64,000 bases of DNA from Brevibacillus sp. (GCA_017656235.1 JACDOF010000001.1:310001-374000), one strand, 5' to 3'. Shown: positions 51,864-63,855, numbered from the stretch's first letter. Numbers and translations are program-made. Notes: a model not told the origin generated them from the letters alone.

Positions 51864-52946
51864 ATGACGAAGCGCTGGGCTCGACAATGGATCCCTGCTC
51901 TGCTGGCTTGCATATTATTGGCAGCGTGCAGCAATCAGCCGCAAGGAGCAGGGGGAGACGAGAGAGACGAGATTTCAAGACAACTCGGAACGGTGGAAAA
52001 GGTATCCGTGTTGTCAACTGACGGGACAGAAATCCCGCTCGATCTGCAGGCTTTCTCGGCGAAGCTTTCGGAGCAGAGCATGCAGCTGGAACAGGCCAAT
52101 GCTCCACTGGCACCCGAAGACGTAAAGTATACGCTGGTCGTTTACCGCACCGATCTGGCCCCATTGGTGATCGAGGTGGGGGCCAAGGCGAGCCAACTTG
52201 GCGATTTGACCTACGGCGGGGAAGGTGCTGAAGCCTTTTACCGCTGGATACGTAGTTTGATTGGCCAGGCACTGTTTCAACAGGACCAGGTATACACGGT
52301 GATGTTGAGCGCAGCAGACATGGATCGTACGCTAACCCTGAGCCGAAACGAAGCGACACTGGTTTGGGAGGCGTTTCGGGAGGCGCAGTACCAGGAAGCT
52401 GTGGAACAGGTCGTTTATCCGCTGTATCCCTACTATCAGTTGAATCTGGATGTCGGAAAACACGTGCTGAACGCCGTCGTTTTGACGCCCAGCCTGGTGT
52501 CGCTGCGCTTTGGCCGAGAAGTGCTGTACTACCGTGTACCCGGTACCCTGTTCTCCAGTTTGACCGAGTGGATACCTCCGCGTCCGGTACAGGGCGCACC
52601 GATCGACAGCTTGTTTAGAGCGACGAAGCTGGATTTTTCCTATTCAGAGCAGGGTGCCAAAGTGGACCAGACCTGGAATCTGGCCGAATCGATTGAACTG
52701 CAGGGACGGGCACACCAGTTGATCCGAATGATGAAACAGGGTATGCTGCTTGACCAGCCGGTTTCCCTGCCGGAGCACCCGCTTTATACCGTTTCCTTTC
52801 AGACGAACGATGGGAAAAAAACCACTTTGGTCTATGACAAATACTTTTCCCATGAGGGTAACGTGTATGCCCACGACAGCATTGACGACACGATTCGATA
52901 TTTTTTGACAGTCACGAGCAGCCAAAAGACGGAGAACAAGTCATGA
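51864..52946 (+). CDS. putative lipoprotein, function unknown
   Basis: A 360-residue protein with a lipoprotein signal, WIPALLACILLAACS, the lipobox Cys at about residue 22. The mature part is mixed alpha/beta without a family I recognise; LEAD features such as VVYRTDLAPLVIEVG and KKTTLVYDKYFSHEGNVYAH suggest beta sheets. AGAAGGAGG precedes the ATG. Flanked by terminators, so expressed alone, possibly under control of the leader upstream. Confidence 0.82.
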   Translation: MTKRWARQWIPALLACILLAACSNQPQGAGGDERDEISRQLGTVEKVSVLSTDGTEIPLDLQAFSAKLSEQSMQLEQANAPLAPEDVKYTLVVYRTDLAPLVIEVGAKASQLGDLTYGGEGAEAFYRWIRSLIGQALFQQDQVYTVMLSAADMDRTLTLSRNEATLVWEAFREAQYQEAVEQVVYPLYPYYQLNLDVGKHVLNAVVLTPSLVSLRFGREVLYYRVPGTLFSSLTEWIPPRPVQGAPIDSLFRATKLDFSYSEQGAKVDQTWNLAESIELQGRAHQLIRMMKQGMLLDQPVSLPEHPLYTVSFQTNDGKKTTLVYDKYFSHEGNVYAHDSIDDTIRYFLTVTSSQKTENKS

Positions 52947-52953
52947 ACTTGAA

Positions 52954-52995
52954 CGAAAGTTTATCTCTCGCAAGGGGATAAACTTTCGTTTTTTT
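52954..52995 (+). terminator. intrinsic terminator after the lipoprotein gene
   Basis: CGAAAGTTTATC pairs perfectly with GATAAACTTTCG, followed by seven T. Confidence 0.9.
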
Positions 52996-53060
52996 CGGCA
53001 GTTTTTCCGTCTATTCATGAGAAGCAGGGAAGTTGGTGAGGCTATTGGGAGAAAATAAGT

Positions 53061-53090
53061 ATGACACAGTTGCAAATTTTGTCGTAAAAT
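53061..53090 (+). promoter_or_regulatory. sucCD promoter
   Basis: ATGACA (53061-53066, one mismatch to TTGACA) and TAAAAT (53085-53090) are 18 bp apart, 110 nt before the sucC start. Confidence 0.55.
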
Positions 53091-53200
53091 AGTGTTGTTT
53101 GCGAAGGTAAGGCAGGAATTCTCTGAACAGGGGAGAATATTCATGAGTGGTCAGCGAGACTGCCTTCGTTACGACGTACATTTTCATAGGAGGATGGAGA

Positions 53201-54361
53201 ATGAACATTCACGAGTATCAGGGCAAAGAGATACTGAAGCAGTACGGTGTAAAAGTGCCGGAAGGACGAGTTGCCTTTACTGTGGACGAAGCGGTTGAGG
53301 CGGCAAAAGAACTGGGTACACAAGTCGTGGTTGTCAAGGCACAGATCCACGCAGGCGGACGCGGTAAGGCAGGCGGCGTAAAAGTGGCAAAAAACCTTGA
53401 CGAAGTGCGTACATATGCCAGTGAACTGCTGGGGAAGGTACTGGTCACCCACCAAACCGGACCTGAGGGGAAAGAAGTAAAACGTCTGCTCATCGAGCAA
53501 GGTTGCGATATTCAAAAAGAGTACTACGTCGGTCTTGTTGTCGACCGGGCAACCGGACGTGTCACGATGATGGCTTCCGAAGAGGGCGGAACGGAAATCG
53601 AAGAAGTGGCAGCCCGCACGCCGGAAAAGATTTTCAAGGAAGTGATTGATCCCGTTGTGGGGCTGACCCCGTTCCAGGCCCGCAGACTGGCTTTCGCCAT
53701 CAATATCCCGGACAAGTTGGTTAACAAGGCAGCCAAATTCATGATGGGTCTTTATGAAGCGTTCATCGACAAAGACTGCTCGATTGCGGAAATCAACCCG
53801 CTGGTTGTCACGGGCGACGGTGAAGTGATGGCGCTTGACGCCAAGCTGAACTTTGACTCCAACGCGCTGTTCCGTCACCCCGAAATTCTGGAACTGCGCG
53901 ATCTCTCCGAAGAGGATGAGAAGGAGATCGAAGCGTCCAAATACGACCTCTCCTACATTGCGCTGGACGGCAACATCGGATGCATGGTGAACGGTGCGGG
54001 TCTGGCCATGGCTACGATGGACATTGTAAAATACTACGGCGGCGAACCGGCCAACTTCCTCGATGTGGGCGGCGGTGCGACCGAAGAAAAAGTGACGGAA
54101 GCCTTCAAGATCATCTTGTCTGATGAGAAAGTAAAGGGCATCTTCGTCAACATCTTTGGCGGTATCATGAAGTGTGACGTCATCGCCAACGGCATCGTCG
54201 GAGCGGCCAAGCAGGTAAAACTGGACCGGCCGCTGGTGGTGCGCTTGGAAGGGACCAACGTGGAATTGGGCAAGAAAATTCTCAACGAATCGGGGCTTAA
54301 CATCGTCGCTGCCGAGTCGATGGCTGACGGTGCAGAGAAAATTGTTTCGCTTGTAAAGTAA
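53201..54361 (+). CDS. sucC: succinyl-CoA synthetase (ADP-forming) subunit beta
   Basis: Citric acid cycle enzyme making succinate and nucleoside triphosphate from succinyl-CoA. 386 residues starting [17 protein letters not shown]. The ATP-grasp domain includes [20 protein letters not shown] near 46, and the C-terminal CoA-ligase region has [15 protein letters not shown] near 315. An AGGAGG site lies before ATG 53201; the in-frame GTG further upstream is not needed. sucD follows by 39 nt. Confidence 0.96.
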   Translation: MNIHEYQGKEILKQYGVKVPEGRVAFTVDEAVEAAKELGTQVVVVKAQIHAGGRGKAGGVKVAKNLDEVRTYASELLGKVLVTHQTGPEGKEVKRLLIEQGCDIQKEYYVGLVVDRATGRVTMMASEEGGTEIEEVAARTPEKIFKEVIDPVVGLTPFQARRLAFAINIPDKLVNKAAKFMMGLYEAFIDKDCSIAEINPLVVTGDGEVMALDAKLNFDSNALFRHPEILELRDLSEEDEKEIEASKYDLSYIALDGNIGCMVNGAGLAMATMDIVKYYGGEPANFLDVGGGATEEKVTEAFKIILSDEKVKGIFVNIFGGIMKCDVIANGIVGAAKQVKLDRPLVVRLEGTNVELGKKILNESGLNIVAAESMADGAEKIVSLVK

Positions 54362-54400
54362 CGGCTTTGACTACGAATGAAAAGGTGGGAATGATGCGCA

Positions 54401-55300
54401 ATGAGTATTCTGATCAATAAAGATACAAAGGTCATCACACAAGGGATTACGGGGTCTGCCGGTCTGTTCCACACCCGTCAGGCAGTCGAATACGGAACCA
54501 AAGTTGTGGGCGGTACATCGCCTGGGAAAGGCGGGACGCAAGTAGACGGCATCCCGGTATTTAATACCGTGGCAGAAGCGGTGGAAAAAACAGGAGCAAA
54601 TGCTTCCGTTATTTACGTCCCGGCTCCTTTTGCCGCTGACTCGATCATGGAAGCAGTGGATGCCGGATTGGATCTGGTCATTTGCATTACCGAGGGCATT
54701 CCTGTTTTGGATATGGTGAAAGTCAAGCGGTACATGGAAGGCAAGAAAACCCGCCTGATCGGGCCGAACTGCCCGGGCGTCATTACACCGGGAGAGTGCA
54801 AGATCGGGATCATGCCGGGCTATATCCACAAACCAGGCAAAGTGGGCATTGTCTCCCGTTCCGGCACCCTGACCTACGAGGCGGTTCATCAGACCTCGAC
54901 CCGCGGCATTGGCCAATCCACCGCTGTTGGTATCGGTGGCGACCCGGTCAACGGAACCAACTTCATCGACGTGCTCAAGTTGTTTAACGAAGACCCGGAT
55001 ACGGAAGCCGTCATCATGATCGGTGAAATTGGCGGTACCGCTGAGGAAGAAGCTGCGGAGTGGATCGCCGCCAACATGAAGAAACCGGTTGTCGGCTTTA
55101 TCGGAGGACAAACTGCTCCTCCCGGAAAGCGGATGGGACATGCCGGCGCCATTATTTCCGGCGGTAAAGGCACAGCGGCTGAAAAAATTGCCAAGCTGGA
55201 AGCGTGCGGTGTTCGCGTGGCCAAGACGCCGGCTGTGATCGGGGAAACACTGGTAGAGGTGCTGAAAGAAAGAGGCATGTTGGAGAAAGTACTCGTTTAA
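54401..55300 (+). CDS. sucD: succinyl-CoA synthetase subunit alpha
   Basis: Pairs with SucC. 299 residues. The CoA-binding Rossmann part has [20 protein letters not shown] near 14 and [16 protein letters not shown] near 122. The phosphorylated His is in [15 protein letters not shown] near 246. In Bacilli sucCD is generally followed by dprA, as here. Confidence 0.97.
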   Translation: MSILINKDTKVITQGITGSAGLFHTRQAVEYGTKVVGGTSPGKGGTQVDGIPVFNTVAEAVEKTGANASVIYVPAPFAADSIMEAVDAGLDLVICITEGIPVLDMVKVKRYMEGKKTRLIGPNCPGVITPGECKIGIMPGYIHKPGKVGIVSRSGTLTYEAVHQTSTRGIGQSTAVGIGGDPVNGTNFIDVLKLFNEDPDTEAVIMIGEIGGTAEEEAAEWIAANMKKPVVGFIGGQTAPPGKRMGHAGAIISGGKGTAAEKIAKLEACGVRVAKTPAVIGETLVEVLKERGMLEKVLV

Positions 55301-55320
55301 CAACCTGTCATCAGCAGTTG

Positions 55321-55357
55321 AAAAAGAGAAGGTGATGGAAGTGCCTTCTCTTTTTTT
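55321..55357 (+). terminator. intrinsic terminator after sucD
   Basis: AAAAAGAGAAGG and CCTTCTCTTTTT form a 12-bp stem with an 11-nt loop and further T. Its T-tract overlaps the next promoter. Confidence 0.85.
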
Positions 55358-55384
55358 GTGACTGCTTCTGTCTCTTCCTATAAT
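55356..55384 (+). promoter_or_regulatory. dprA promoter
   Basis: TTGTGA (55356-55361) and a perfect TATAAT (55379-55384) are 17 bp apart. Confidence 0.65.
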
Positions 55385-55447
55385 AAAACGTACCGGCTGC
55401 ATGTAGGGCCATCACCGGTGCGGCAGCCGCGGGTGAGGAGGGGACGA

Positions 55448-56569
55448 ATGAGCACTTCTTTTGGCACGCGGATACAATTGGAGGAAAGAGACATTATCTA
55501 CTCGCTGGCACAGATCAGGGGCGTCGGGAGAAAAACCGTCTACGAGCTGTACGAGTGCTGCGGCTCCTTTTTCATGTTGTTGGAGAGGACGGCATGCATA
55601 TTGTCCCAGGTGCGAATGCCCGCCCAGGTAAAGAAGGCCGTGAAAGAACGCATGACTACGGGTCAGGTGTTGGCGGACAAACAAAAACGTTTGGCGAGCG
55701 ATGTGCGGTTTCTCTCGTTTCTTGACGAACAGTTTCCCCGCCTATTAAAGGAGATTGTCGATCCGCCAGCTATTTTGTTTTACCGGGGCGATCCGGGGCT
55801 GTTGACGAGGCCGATGCTGGGAGTTGTCGGAACACGCAAGCCAACCGCATACGGCAAGGCGGTTTGTCGACATTTGACGGACGGGTTGGCCAGAGCCGGT
55901 TTTGTGATTGTTTCAGGGCTTGCCCAAGGTATTGACACCGAAGCGCACCGAGCCGCTCTGGAAGCAGGGGGAGGTACCGTAGGCGTGCTTGCTTGCGGGC
56001 TGGACCAGGTGTATCCGCGGCACAATCGTCCGCTCTATCGGGAAATCGCCCGGTCCGGACTGCTGCTGTCCGAATACGTCCCGGCTGAATCGCCCAAACC
56101 GGGCATGTTTCCCGAGCGAAACCGGCTGATCAGCGGGCTTAGTCTGGGGGTGCTGATCATTGAAGCTGCCGAGCGCAGCGGATCGCTGATTACCGCCGAT
56201 TATGCCCTCGATCAGGGGCGGGATGTGTTTGCCGTACCCGGACCTATCTTTTCACCAGTCAGTGCCGGACCGCATAACTTGCTCCAACAAGGTGCAAAGC
56301 TAATAACAAATCCGGTGGACATCATCGAGGAGTATCCACAGTACGCGGGTATCGTCGGCCAGTCTGCACCTTCTGCCGCTGCCTTGAATGAACCGGAGCG
56401 TCTCATCATGTCACTCGTTGGGTATGAACCGATTCACTGGGAAGAACTGTATGCCGGACTTGATGCCGATGTCGGGCGCGAACTGGATCGCCACCTGCTT
56501 CATCTCGAGACGCAGGGCCTGCTCGAAGCTCTGCCTGGCGGTTACTACGTCAAGCGACGTGATGGATAA
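55448..56569 (+). CDS. dprA: DNA processing protein DprA
   Basis: Loads RecA on incoming single-stranded DNA in natural transformation. 373 residues: an N-terminal SAM/HhH-like part (IRGVGRKTVYELYE), the Rossmann domain with GVVGTRKPTAYG near 135, VSGLAQGIDTEAHRAAL near 158 and FPERNRLISGLS near 222, and a C-terminal winged helix near 310-370. The ATG at 55448 follows GAGGAGGGG. Together with comM it suggests at least a remnant competence system. Confidence 0.95.
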   Translation: MSTSFGTRIQLEERDIIYSLAQIRGVGRKTVYELYECCGSFFMLLERTACILSQVRMPAQVKKAVKERMTTGQVLADKQKRLASDVRFLSFLDEQFPRLLKEIVDPPAILFYRGDPGLLTRPMLGVVGTRKPTAYGKAVCRHLTDGLARAGFVIVSGLAQGIDTEAHRAALEAGGGTVGVLACGLDQVYPRHNRPLYREIARSGLLLSEYVPAESPKPGMFPERNRLISGLSLGVLIIEAAERSGSLITADYALDQGRDVFAVPGPIFSPVSAGPHNLLQQGAKLITNPVDIIEEYPQYAGIVGQSAPSAAALNEPERLIMSLVGYEPIHWEELYAGLDADVGRELDRHLLHLETQGLLEALPGGYYVKRRDG

Positions 56570-56647
56570 GCGCTGTAACAGTTTGACAAATGAAAAAGCA
56601 TATTGAATAATAGGGGAGATTCAATTCCCGAAGGGGGAGGAAAAAAG

Positions 56648-58726
56648 TTGGCTGACACGCTTGTTATCGTTGAATCTCCAGCGAAAGCAAAAACGATCGC
56701 AAAATATCTGGGCAGCAAATATACTGTGAAAGCGTCAATGGGCCATGTCAGAGACCTCCCGAAAAGCCAGATGGGCGTCGATGTAAACAACAAATACGAA
56801 CCAAAGTACATAACCATTCGCGGAAAGGGCGACGTTTTGAAATCCCTGAAAGATACGGCCAAAAAGGTGAAGAAGATTTACCTTGCGGCGGACCCTGATC
56901 GCGAAGGAGAAGCGATCGCCTGGCATCTCGCCCAGTACCTGGGGCTGGACACGTCGGAGCCGATCCGCGTCGTCTTTAACGAGATCACCAAAGAGGCGGT
57001 ACGGGAGGCTTTCAAACATCCCCGCAAGATAAACATGGATTTGGTTAATGCCCAGCAGGCGAGACGAATCCTCGACCGGCTGGTCGGATACAACATCAGT
57101 CCATTGTTGTGGAAAAAGGTACGCAAAGGGTTGAGCGCGGGAAGGGTTCAGTCCGTCACGGTAAAGATGATTATCGACCGGGAAAACGAGATCAAGCAAT
57201 TTGTTCCGCAGGAATACTGGACCATTACCAGCCAGTTACTGGCAGACGGCCAACGCCTGGAAGCCCGTTTTCACGGTTTTGGTGACGAGAAGACCGAGAT
57301 TGGCTCAAAAGAAGAAGTGGACCGGATCTTGCAGCAAATCGAGGGACACCCCTTTAATGTAAAGAAGGTGACGAAACGGGAGCGGAGGAGAAATCCGGCA
57401 CCGCCGTTCATCACCAGTTCGCTGCAGCAGGAAGCGGCACGCAAGCTGAACTTTCGAACAGCCAAGACAATGATGATCGCCCAACAGCTCTACGAAGGAA
57501 TCGACTTGGGCAAAGATGGAACCGTCGGTCTGATTACGTACATGCGTACCGACTCGACGCGGGTCTCCACCTCGGCCCAGGCAGAGGCAAAAACCTATAT
57601 CGAGCAGGAATACGGCGAAGCGTATGCACTTCGGGAGGCGCGGACGCACGGAAAAAGCGAAACGGCGCAGGATGCGCACGAAGCGATTCGTCCAACCTCT
57701 GTGTTGAGAACGCCCGAAGCGGTTAAACCGTACCTGTCTCGTGACCAGCTTCGTCTCTACCGGTTAATCTGGGAACGCTTCGTCGCTTCCCAGATGGCAG
57801 CCGCCGTACTTGATACGATGTCTGTCGACATAGAGGTAAACGGCGTCATCTTCCGCGCCACCGGATCGAAAGTAAAGTTTCCCGGATTTATGAAAGTGTA
57901 TGTGGAGGGAAGCGACGACGGCGGCAAAGAGGAAAACACGATCCTGCCTCCGCTTGAAGAGGGACAAACCCTTCAACTGGAAAAGATCGTGCCCAATCAG
58001 CACTTCACCCAGCCCCCGCCGCGCTATACGGAAGCAAGACTGGTCAAGACATTGGAGGAAAACGGGATTGGCCGCCCTTCCACCTATGCGCCTACACTTG
58101 AGACGATTCAAAAACGAGGGTATGTGGCGATGGTGGAAAGGCGGTTCGTGCCCACCGAACTGGGGGAAATCGTGATTTCCCTGATCCAGGAGTTCTTTCC
58201 CGAGATTCTTGATGTGGAGTTCACTTCGCAAATGGAGGCGAACCTGGACAAAATCGAAGAAGGAATGGCCGATTGGGTCAAGATTCTGGATGCGTTTTAC
58301 GAGGATTTTGCCCCCCGGGTCGCGGCGGCGGAAGAACAGATGGAAGAAGTGGAGATTAAAGACGAAGTCTCTGACGAAGTCTGTGACTCATGCGGCCGAC
58401 AGATGGTCTACAAGTTGGGACGGTTCGGCAAGTTTCTGGCTTGCTCTGGCTTCCCCGCTTGCCGCAACACCAAGCCAATTGTCAAGTCGACAGGCGTCAC
58501 CTGCCCGTCCTGCAAGCGCGGTGAGATCATCGAACGGAAGAGCAAGAAAAGCCGTCTCTTTTACGGCTGCAGCAATTATCCCGAGTGTGAGTTTCTCTCG
58601 TGGGATAAACCAATCCCCCGTACCTGTCCCAAGTGTGACAGCATGCTTGTGGAGAAAAAGCGCAAAAAGCAGGGGGTACAAGTTGTTTGCACGCAGTGCG
58701 ACTATCAAGAAGAAGCAGATTCCTGA
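56648..58726 (+). CDS. topA: DNA topoisomerase I
   Basis: Relaxes negative supercoils. 692 residues starting with TTG after GGGGGAGG. TOPRIM domain: [18 protein letters not shown] near 5 and [15 protein letters not shown] near 78. The active Tyr is in [12 protein letters not shown] near 297. Three C-terminal zinc fingers of four Cys each (CDSC, CPSC, CPKC series) occupy 575-692. An earlier ATG at 56603 lacks family similarity. Confidence 0.96.
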   Translation: MADTLVIVESPAKAKTIAKYLGSKYTVKASMGHVRDLPKSQMGVDVNNKYEPKYITIRGKGDVLKSLKDTAKKVKKIYLAADPDREGEAIAWHLAQYLGLDTSEPIRVVFNEITKEAVREAFKHPRKINMDLVNAQQARRILDRLVGYNISPLLWKKVRKGLSAGRVQSVTVKMIIDRENEIKQFVPQEYWTITSQLLADGQRLEARFHGFGDEKTEIGSKEEVDRILQQIEGHPFNVKKVTKRERRRNPAPPFITSSLQQEAARKLNFRTAKTMMIAQQLYEGIDLGKDGTVGLITYMRTDSTRVSTSAQAEAKTYIEQEYGEAYALREARTHGKSETAQDAHEAIRPTSVLRTPEAVKPYLSRDQLRLYRLIWERFVASQMAAAVLDTMSVDIEVNGVIFRATGSKVKFPGFMKVYVEGSDDGGKEENTILPPLEEGQTLQLEKIVPNQHFTQPPPRYTEARLVKTLEENGIGRPSTYAPTLETIQKRGYVAMVERRFVPTELGEIVISLIQEFFPEILDVEFTSQMEANLDKIEEGMADWVKILDAFYEDFAPRVAAAEEQMEEVEIKDEVSDEVCDSCGRQMVYKLGRFGKFLACSGFPACRNTKPIVKSTGVTCPSCKRGEIIERKSKKSRLFYGCSNYPECEFLSWDKPIPRTCPKCDSMLVEKKRKKQGVQVVCTQCDYQEEADS

Positions 58727-58759
58727 ACGTGATGGATTGGAAACCTGGAGGTTTTACGC

Positions 58760-60079
58760 ATGTCTGACACATATGTCACAGTTGTCGGCGCCGGGCTTGC
58801 CGGCAGCGAAGCGGCATGGCAAATTGCCCAGGCCGGTGTCCCGGTCAAACTGTACGAGATGCGTCCGCTCAAGCAGACGCCGGCTCACCATACTGACAAA
58901 TTTGCTGAACTGGTCTGCAGCAACTCGCTGCGGGCCAATTCCTTGACCAATGCGGTCGGGGTATTAAAGGAAGAGATGCGTCGACTCGATTCGGTGATCA
59001 TCCGTGCTGCGGACAAATGCTCCGTACCAGCAGGCGGCGCTTTGGCCGTTGACCGGCACGAATTTGCGGCCTACGTGACGGAGGCGGTCCGGAATCATCC
59101 GCTGATTGAGGTATACACGGAAGAAGTTGGCGAAATCCCGCAGGGTCCCGCCGTAATTGCGACAGGACCGCTCACCTCGCCGGCATTGTCAGAGGAACTT
59201 AGACGACTGACCGGTGAGGAGTACTTGTACTTTTATGACGCGGCTGCCCCGATTATCGAGAAAGACTCCATCGATATGGAAAAAGTGTTCGTCGCTTCAC
59301 GCTACGACAAAGGGGAAGCAGCCTATCTCAACTGCCCGATGAGCGAAGCAGAGTTTGACCGCTTTTACGAGGCCCTGATCACGGCAGAGGTGACTCCGCT
59401 GAAGGAGTTTGAGCAAGAGATCTACTTCGAGGGCTGCATGCCGATTGAAGTGATGGCCAAGCGTGGTCGGCAAACGATTCTGTTTGGGCCGCTCAAACCG
59501 GTCGGGCTGGTCGATCCCCGTACCGGCAAACAGCCGTATGCCGTCGTACAGCTTCGCCAGGACAACAGTGCTGCAACCTTGTACAACATGGTCGGCTTTC
59601 AAACCCACCTGAAGTGGCCGGAACAAAAACGGGTCTTCTCCCTCATCCCTGGTCTGGAGAATTGCGAGATTGTTCGTTATGGTGTCATGCATCGCAATAC
59701 CTTTATCAATTCGCCCAAGCTGCTTCGCCCGACGTACCAGTACAAAGAACGGGATACCCTTTTTTTCGCCGGACAAATGACCGGTGTCGAGGGATACGTG
59801 GAGTCGGCCGCTTCCGGACTTCTGGCCGGACGAAACGCGGCACGCCTGGTAAAGGGAGAGGAACTGCTGGTGCTGCCCCCAGAGACGATGATGGGCAGCA
59901 TGGCTCGCTATATCACCACAGCCGATCCCGCACACTTTCAACCGATGAACGCCAACTTCGGTTTGATGGCACCGCTGCCGAAACGCATTCGGAACAAAAA
60001 GGAGCGAAACGAACAGCTGGCTAAACGGGCGTTGGACACTATTCAGAATTTTACACGAAATAGACACAATTTCGGTTGA
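58760..60079 (+). CDS. trmFO: methylenetetrahydrofolate-tRNA-(uracil-5)-methyltransferase TrmFO
   Basis: Folate- and FAD-dependent enzyme making ribothymidine at U54 of tRNA. 439 residues. The N-terminal FAD motif [19 protein letters not shown] near 6 and [20 protein letters not shown] near 53 are diagnostic. CTGGAGG precedes the ATG. Lies between topA and xerC, the usual order. Confidence 0.96.
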   Translation: MSDTYVTVVGAGLAGSEAAWQIAQAGVPVKLYEMRPLKQTPAHHTDKFAELVCSNSLRANSLTNAVGVLKEEMRRLDSVIIRAADKCSVPAGGALAVDRHEFAAYVTEAVRNHPLIEVYTEEVGEIPQGPAVIATGPLTSPALSEELRRLTGEEYLYFYDAAAPIIEKDSIDMEKVFVASRYDKGEAAYLNCPMSEAEFDRFYEALITAEVTPLKEFEQEIYFEGCMPIEVMAKRGRQTILFGPLKPVGLVDPRTGKQPYAVVQLRQDNSAATLYNMVGFQTHLKWPEQKRVFSLIPGLENCEIVRYGVMHRNTFINSPKLLRPTYQYKERDTLFFAGQMTGVEGYVESAASGLLAGRNAARLVKGEELLVLPPETMMGSMARYITTADPAHFQPMNANFGLMAPLPKRIRNKKERNEQLAKRALDTIQNFTRNRHNFG

Positions 60080-60105
60080 ATATCGCTTTTTTCCTGTGGT
60101 AAGAT
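60076..60105 (+). promoter_or_regulatory. promoter of xerC-hslVU-codY
   Basis: TTGAAT (60076-60081) and the extended -10 TGG-TAAGAT (60100-60105) are 18 bp apart, overlapping the end of trmFO. Confidence 0.65.
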
Positions 60106-60134
60106 AGAGATGCCTTTGGGGGAGTGCGTGTGAG

Positions 60135-61061
60135 ATGGACATAAGGGGTACTGTTTCCACCGAGATGAACGCTTTCTCCACCTATCTGAAGGTGGAAAAA
60201 AATGCGTCTCCTCACACGGTGAAAGAATACGTTGCCGATATCACGGAATTTGTCGCCTTTATGGAACAGCACCAAATCTCTACATTGGATGCTGTTTCTT
60301 ATTTCCAGGGGCGCTCTTTTCTTGCCCATCTGGTGAAGAGGGGATTGTCCCGACGAAGCATTGCCCGCAAACTCTCCAGTTTGCGCAGCTTTTACCGCTT
60401 TCTGATGCGTGAGGGCAAGCTGTCCCACAACCCGTTTCAGTTGGTGTCAACACCCAAGCTGGAGAAGAAATTGCCGTCTTTTCTCTATCCGCAGGAAATC
60501 CAGACCCTGTTTGAACTGCCTGACGCGACCACCCCGCTCGGACAGCGGGATCGCGTTATTTTTGAGCTTTTGTACGCAAGCGGCGTTCGTGTTTCCGAAT
60601 TGGTGACGATAGAGATGGAGCGAATTGACCTGGCCAACGGAATTGTACTGGTGTTCGGAAAAGGATCGAAAGAACGCTACGTACCGATTGGCAGTTATGC
60701 GATTGCGGCAATACGGCAATACATAGAACAGGGCCGAGTTACCCTGCTGGCGGGCAAACCGGATCATGGCACTTTGCTGCTGAACTATCGCGGTGAGCCG
60801 CTGTCAGATCGCAGCGTTCGCCGGGTTGTCGATAAATATGTGCGTGCCGCCGCCGTTCGCCTGGACGTGTCGCCGCATACGTTTCGCCATACGTTTGCCA
60901 CTCATATGCTGAATGCCGGGGCGGATCTTCGAACGGTTCAGGAACTGCTGGGCCACGTCAACATCTCGACGACACAAATTTACACTCATGTCACCAAGGA
61001 ACGGTTGCGGCACGTGTACGATGCTGCCCACCCGCGAGCAGAAAGAGGAGGGAATGCATGA
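60135..61061 (+). CDS. xerC: tyrosine recombinase XerC (CodV)
   Basis: Resolves chromosome dimers at dif with XerD. 308 residues: an N-terminal SAM-like core-binding domain, then the catalytic domain with [10 protein letters not shown] (Arg) near 155, [12 protein letters not shown] (HxxR) near 249 and the nucleophile Tyr in TTQIYTHV near 285. GGGGGAG precedes the ATG. First gene of the unit ending in codY. Confidence 0.94.
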   Translation: MDIRGTVSTEMNAFSTYLKVEKNASPHTVKEYVADITEFVAFMEQHQISTLDAVSYFQGRSFLAHLVKRGLSRRSIARKLSSLRSFYRFLMREGKLSHNPFQLVSTPKLEKKLPSFLYPQEIQTLFELPDATTPLGQRDRVIFELLYASGVRVSELVTIEMERIDLANGIVLVFGKGSKERYVPIGSYAIAAIRQYIEQGRVTLLAGKPDHGTLLLNYRGEPLSDRSVRRVVDKYVRAAAVRLDVSPHTFRHTFATHMLNAGADLRTVQELLGHVNISTTQIYTHVTKERLRHVYDAAHPRAERGGNA

Positions 61062-61609
61062 TGGAGCAGTTTCACGCCACTACGATCTTCGCCATTCACC
61101 ATAATGGCGAGGCTGCCATGGCGGGCGACGGTCAGGTGACGTTTGGCAACAGCATGGTGATGAAACATGGAGCCAAAAAGGTAAGGCGCCTCTATCGCGG
61201 AGAAGTGGCTGCCGGGTTTGCAGGTTCTGTCGCCGATGCCATCACGTTGTTTGAAAAGTTTGAGGGAAAGCTGGAAGAATACCACGGCAATCTGCAGCGA
61301 GCCGCTGTGGAATTGGCGAAAGAATGGCGCTCCGACAAGGTTTTGCGCCGCCTGGAAGCGATGATGATCGTGATGAACAGGAGCCATTTGCTGCTCCTTT
61401 CTGGCAACGGAGAAGTTATCGAACCGGATGACGGTATCCTCGCCATCGGTTCGGGCGGGAGCTTTGCCCTGGCTGCCGGCAGGGCATTGAAGAAACATGC
61501 CCCGCACATGAGTGCACGGGAAATTGCCGAAGCTGCTCTGCTGACCGCGGCGGAAATCTGTGTCTTTACAAACGCCAACCTTGTGGTGGAAGAGATGAAA
61601 CGTGAATAG
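61058..61609 (+). CDS. hslV: ATP-dependent protease subunit HslV (ClpQ/CodW)
   Basis: Peptidase of the HslUV complex. 183 residues: [20 protein letters not shown] near the start and [19 protein letters not shown] follow the family. B. subtilis CodW has an N-terminal Ser nucleophile before this segment; here the residue after Met is Met/Glu, so the conserved Thr of ATTIF, exposed by removal of a short leader, may be the nucleophile (inference). Overlaps the xerC stop. GGAGGG precedes the start. Confidence 0.94.
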   Translation: MMEQFHATTIFAIHHNGEAAMAGDGQVTFGNSMVMKHGAKKVRRLYRGEVAAGFAGSVADAITLFEKFEGKLEEYHGNLQRAAVELAKEWRSDKVLRRLEAMMIVMNRSHLLLLSGNGEVIEPDDGILAIGSGGSFALAAGRALKKHAPHMSAREIAEAALLTAAEICVFTNANLVVEEMKRE

Positions 61610-61621
61610 GGAGGAATCGCG

Positions 61622-63019
61622 TTGGAAAAACTTGAGCAGTTGACTCCCAGAAAGATCGTCGAACACCTTGACAAGTACATTGTCGGGCAAGCCCAGGCAA
61701 AGCGGGCCATTGCAATCGCACTGCGCAACCGCTACCGGCGCACTTTGCTGCCGGAGGGGATCATCGATGAAGTGGTGCCGAAAAACATTCTGATGATAGG
61801 GCCCACCGGTGTTGGAAAAACGGAGATCGCCCGGCGCATTGCCAAGCTGACCGGTGCTCCATTTATCAAGGTTGAGGCCACCAAGTTTACCGAGGTTGGT
61901 TATGTGGGACGCGATGTCGAATCAATGGTTCGGGATCTGGTGGAGACAGCCATCCGCATGGTGAAAAGCGAGAAAATGGAAGCAGTGAAAGAAAAGGCAG
62001 AAAAGCTGGCGGACGAGGCCATCGTGAATATTCTGGTTCCCTCCCGCAAACAGCAGAGCGGATTTAAGAACCCGTTCGAGATGCTGTTTTCCGCACAGCA
62101 GCATTCCCAAACCGCGCAGCAGGATGGAGACGAAGCAGCGATCCAGCAGCAGCGCAGACAAGTCGCTTATCAGCTGGCCAGCGGGCAGTTGGAGGAACAG
62201 ATGATCGAGATCGAAGTAGAGGATCAAACCCCTTCCATGTTCGACTTGTTTCAGGTGCCCGGGGCCGAACAGATGGGCATGCAGATGCAGGACATGTTAG
62301 GCAGTCTCCTGCCCAAGCGGACCAAGAAACGGAAGCTGAAGATCAAGGATGCACGCAAGGTGTTGACCCAGCAGGAAGCCCAAAAACTGGTAGACATGGA
62401 CGAAGTGATCCAAGAATCGGTTTATCGCGCGGAACAACAGGGTATTATTTTTATCGACGAGATCGACAAAATCGCCGGGAAAGACGGCCGCGGGCCGGAC
62501 GTGTCGCGTGAAGGCGTACAGCGTGACATTCTGCCGATCGTGGAAGGGTCCACGGTAATGACCAAGTACGGGCCGGTCAAAACCGATTACATCCTGTTCA
62601 TAGCTGCCGGAGCCTTCCACATCGCCAAACCGTCTGACCTGATCCCTGAGCTGCAGGGGCGGTTCCCGATTCGAGTCGAGTTGACCAGTTTACAGGAAGA
62701 AGATTTCATCCGTATCCTGACAGAGCCGAGAAACGCACTGATTAAACAGTACACCGCTTTGTTGGAAACGGAAGGTATCAGAATAGAATTTTTAGATGAA
62801 GCTATTAGAGAAATCGCCAAACTGGCTACAGAAGTAAACCAAGCGACTGACAACATCGGGGCGAGGCGTTTGCACACGATCTTGGAGAAGTTGTTGGAAG
62901 ACCTTTCTTTTGAGGCGCCGGACATTCACTTGGAAAAGGTGGTCATCACGCCCGAATATGTTCGGGAGAAGCTGGCCAGCATCGTGAAGAACCGCGATCT
63001 CAGCCAGTACATTTTGTAA
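61622..63019 (+). CDS. hslU: ATP-dependent protease ATPase subunit HslU (ClpY)
   Basis: Hexameric AAA+ unfoldase partner of HslV. 465 residues with a TTG start after [29 protein letters not shown] near 8, Walker [14 protein letters not shown] near 60, Walker [13 protein letters not shown] near 276. The I-domain (about 110-240) is Gln-rich, as usual. Ends with the HslV-docking C-terminus NRDLSQYIL. Confidence 0.96.
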   Translation: MEKLEQLTPRKIVEHLDKYIVGQAQAKRAIAIALRNRYRRTLLPEGIIDEVVPKNILMIGPTGVGKTEIARRIAKLTGAPFIKVEATKFTEVGYVGRDVESMVRDLVETAIRMVKSEKMEAVKEKAEKLADEAIVNILVPSRKQQSGFKNPFEMLFSAQQHSQTAQQDGDEAAIQQQRRQVAYQLASGQLEEQMIEIEVEDQTPSMFDLFQVPGAEQMGMQMQDMLGSLLPKRTKKRKLKIKDARKVLTQQEAQKLVDMDEVIQESVYRAEQQGIIFIDEIDKIAGKDGRGPDVSREGVQRDILPIVEGSTVMTKYGPVKTDYILFIAAGAFHIAKPSDLIPELQGRFPIRVELTSLQEEDFIRILTEPRNALIKQYTALLETEGIRIEFLDEAIREIAKLATEVNQATDNIGARRLHTILEKLLEDLSFEAPDIHLEKVVITPEYVREKLASIVKNRDLSQYIL

Positions 63020-63050
63020 AAGTTTAAGGAGAAGACGTCAGGAGGAATGG

Positions 63051-63833
63051 ATGATGGACTTACTGTCAAAAACCAGGCGAATCAACCGCATGCTGCAAAA
63101 ATCAGCAGGCCATGCGGTTAACTTCAACGAAATGGCGCAAGTGCTGAGCGATGTCATTGACGCCAACATCTTTGTGGTCAGCCGCAAGGGGAAGATGCTG
63201 GGGTACGCCATCGCCCAGGAAATTGACAATGAACGGATACGCAAAATGTTGGAGGAACGTCGCTTTCCGGAGGAGTACAGCCAGAATCTGCTGAAAGTGG
63301 AAGAGACGTCAGCCAATCTCGATATTGAGAGCCCGTATACGGCTTTTCCCGTTGAGATGAAAGAAGTATTCTCCACTGGTTTGACCACGATCGTGCCGAT
63401 CATGGGCGGCGGAGATCGGTTGGGAACGCTCATCCTGGCGCGGGTTAACAACCGATTTGTCGATGACGACCTGATTCTGGCCGAAGTGGGAGCCACTGTC
63501 GTAGGGATGGAGATTCTCCGTGAACGTTCGGAAGCGATTGAAGAAGAAGCGCGAAGCAAAGCTGTTGTACAAATGGCCATCGGTTCTCTATCGTACAGCG
63601 AGCTGGAGGCAGTGGAACACATTTTTGAAGAACTGGATGGGAAAGAGGGCCTGCTGGTCGCCTCAAAGATTGCCGACAGAGTGGGCATCACTCGTTCTGT
63701 CATTGTAAATGCGCTGCGCAAACTGGAGAGTGCGGGTGTTATCGAATCCCGCTCTTTGGGAATGAAAGGAACCTTTATCAAGGTGCTGAACGAAAAACTG
63801 CTGCCCGAGTTGGAGAAGTTAAAGACCTCTTGA
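63051..63833 (+). CDS. codY: GTP-sensing transcriptional regulator CodY
   Basis: Global repressor of nitrogen, amino-acid and stationary-phase genes, responding to branched-chain amino acids and GTP. 260 residues: an N-terminal GAF domain ([19 protein letters not shown] at the start) and a C-terminal winged helix with [20 protein letters not shown] near 203. GGAGG precedes adjacent ATG codons at 63051 and 63054. Last gene of the xerC-hslVU-codY unit. Confidence 0.97.
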   Translation: MMDLLSKTRRINRMLQKSAGHAVNFNEMAQVLSDVIDANIFVVSRKGKMLGYAIAQEIDNERIRKMLEERRFPEEYSQNLLKVEETSANLDIESPYTAFPVEMKEVFSTGLTTIVPIMGGGDRLGTLILARVNNRFVDDDLILAEVGATVVGMEILRERSEAIEEEARSKAVVQMAIGSLSYSELEAVEHIFEELDGKEGLLVASKIADRVGITRSVIVNALRKLESAGVIESRSLGMKGTFIKVLNEKLLPELEKLKTS

Positions 63834-63855
63834 CGGGCTGCGGAAAAAATGAAAT

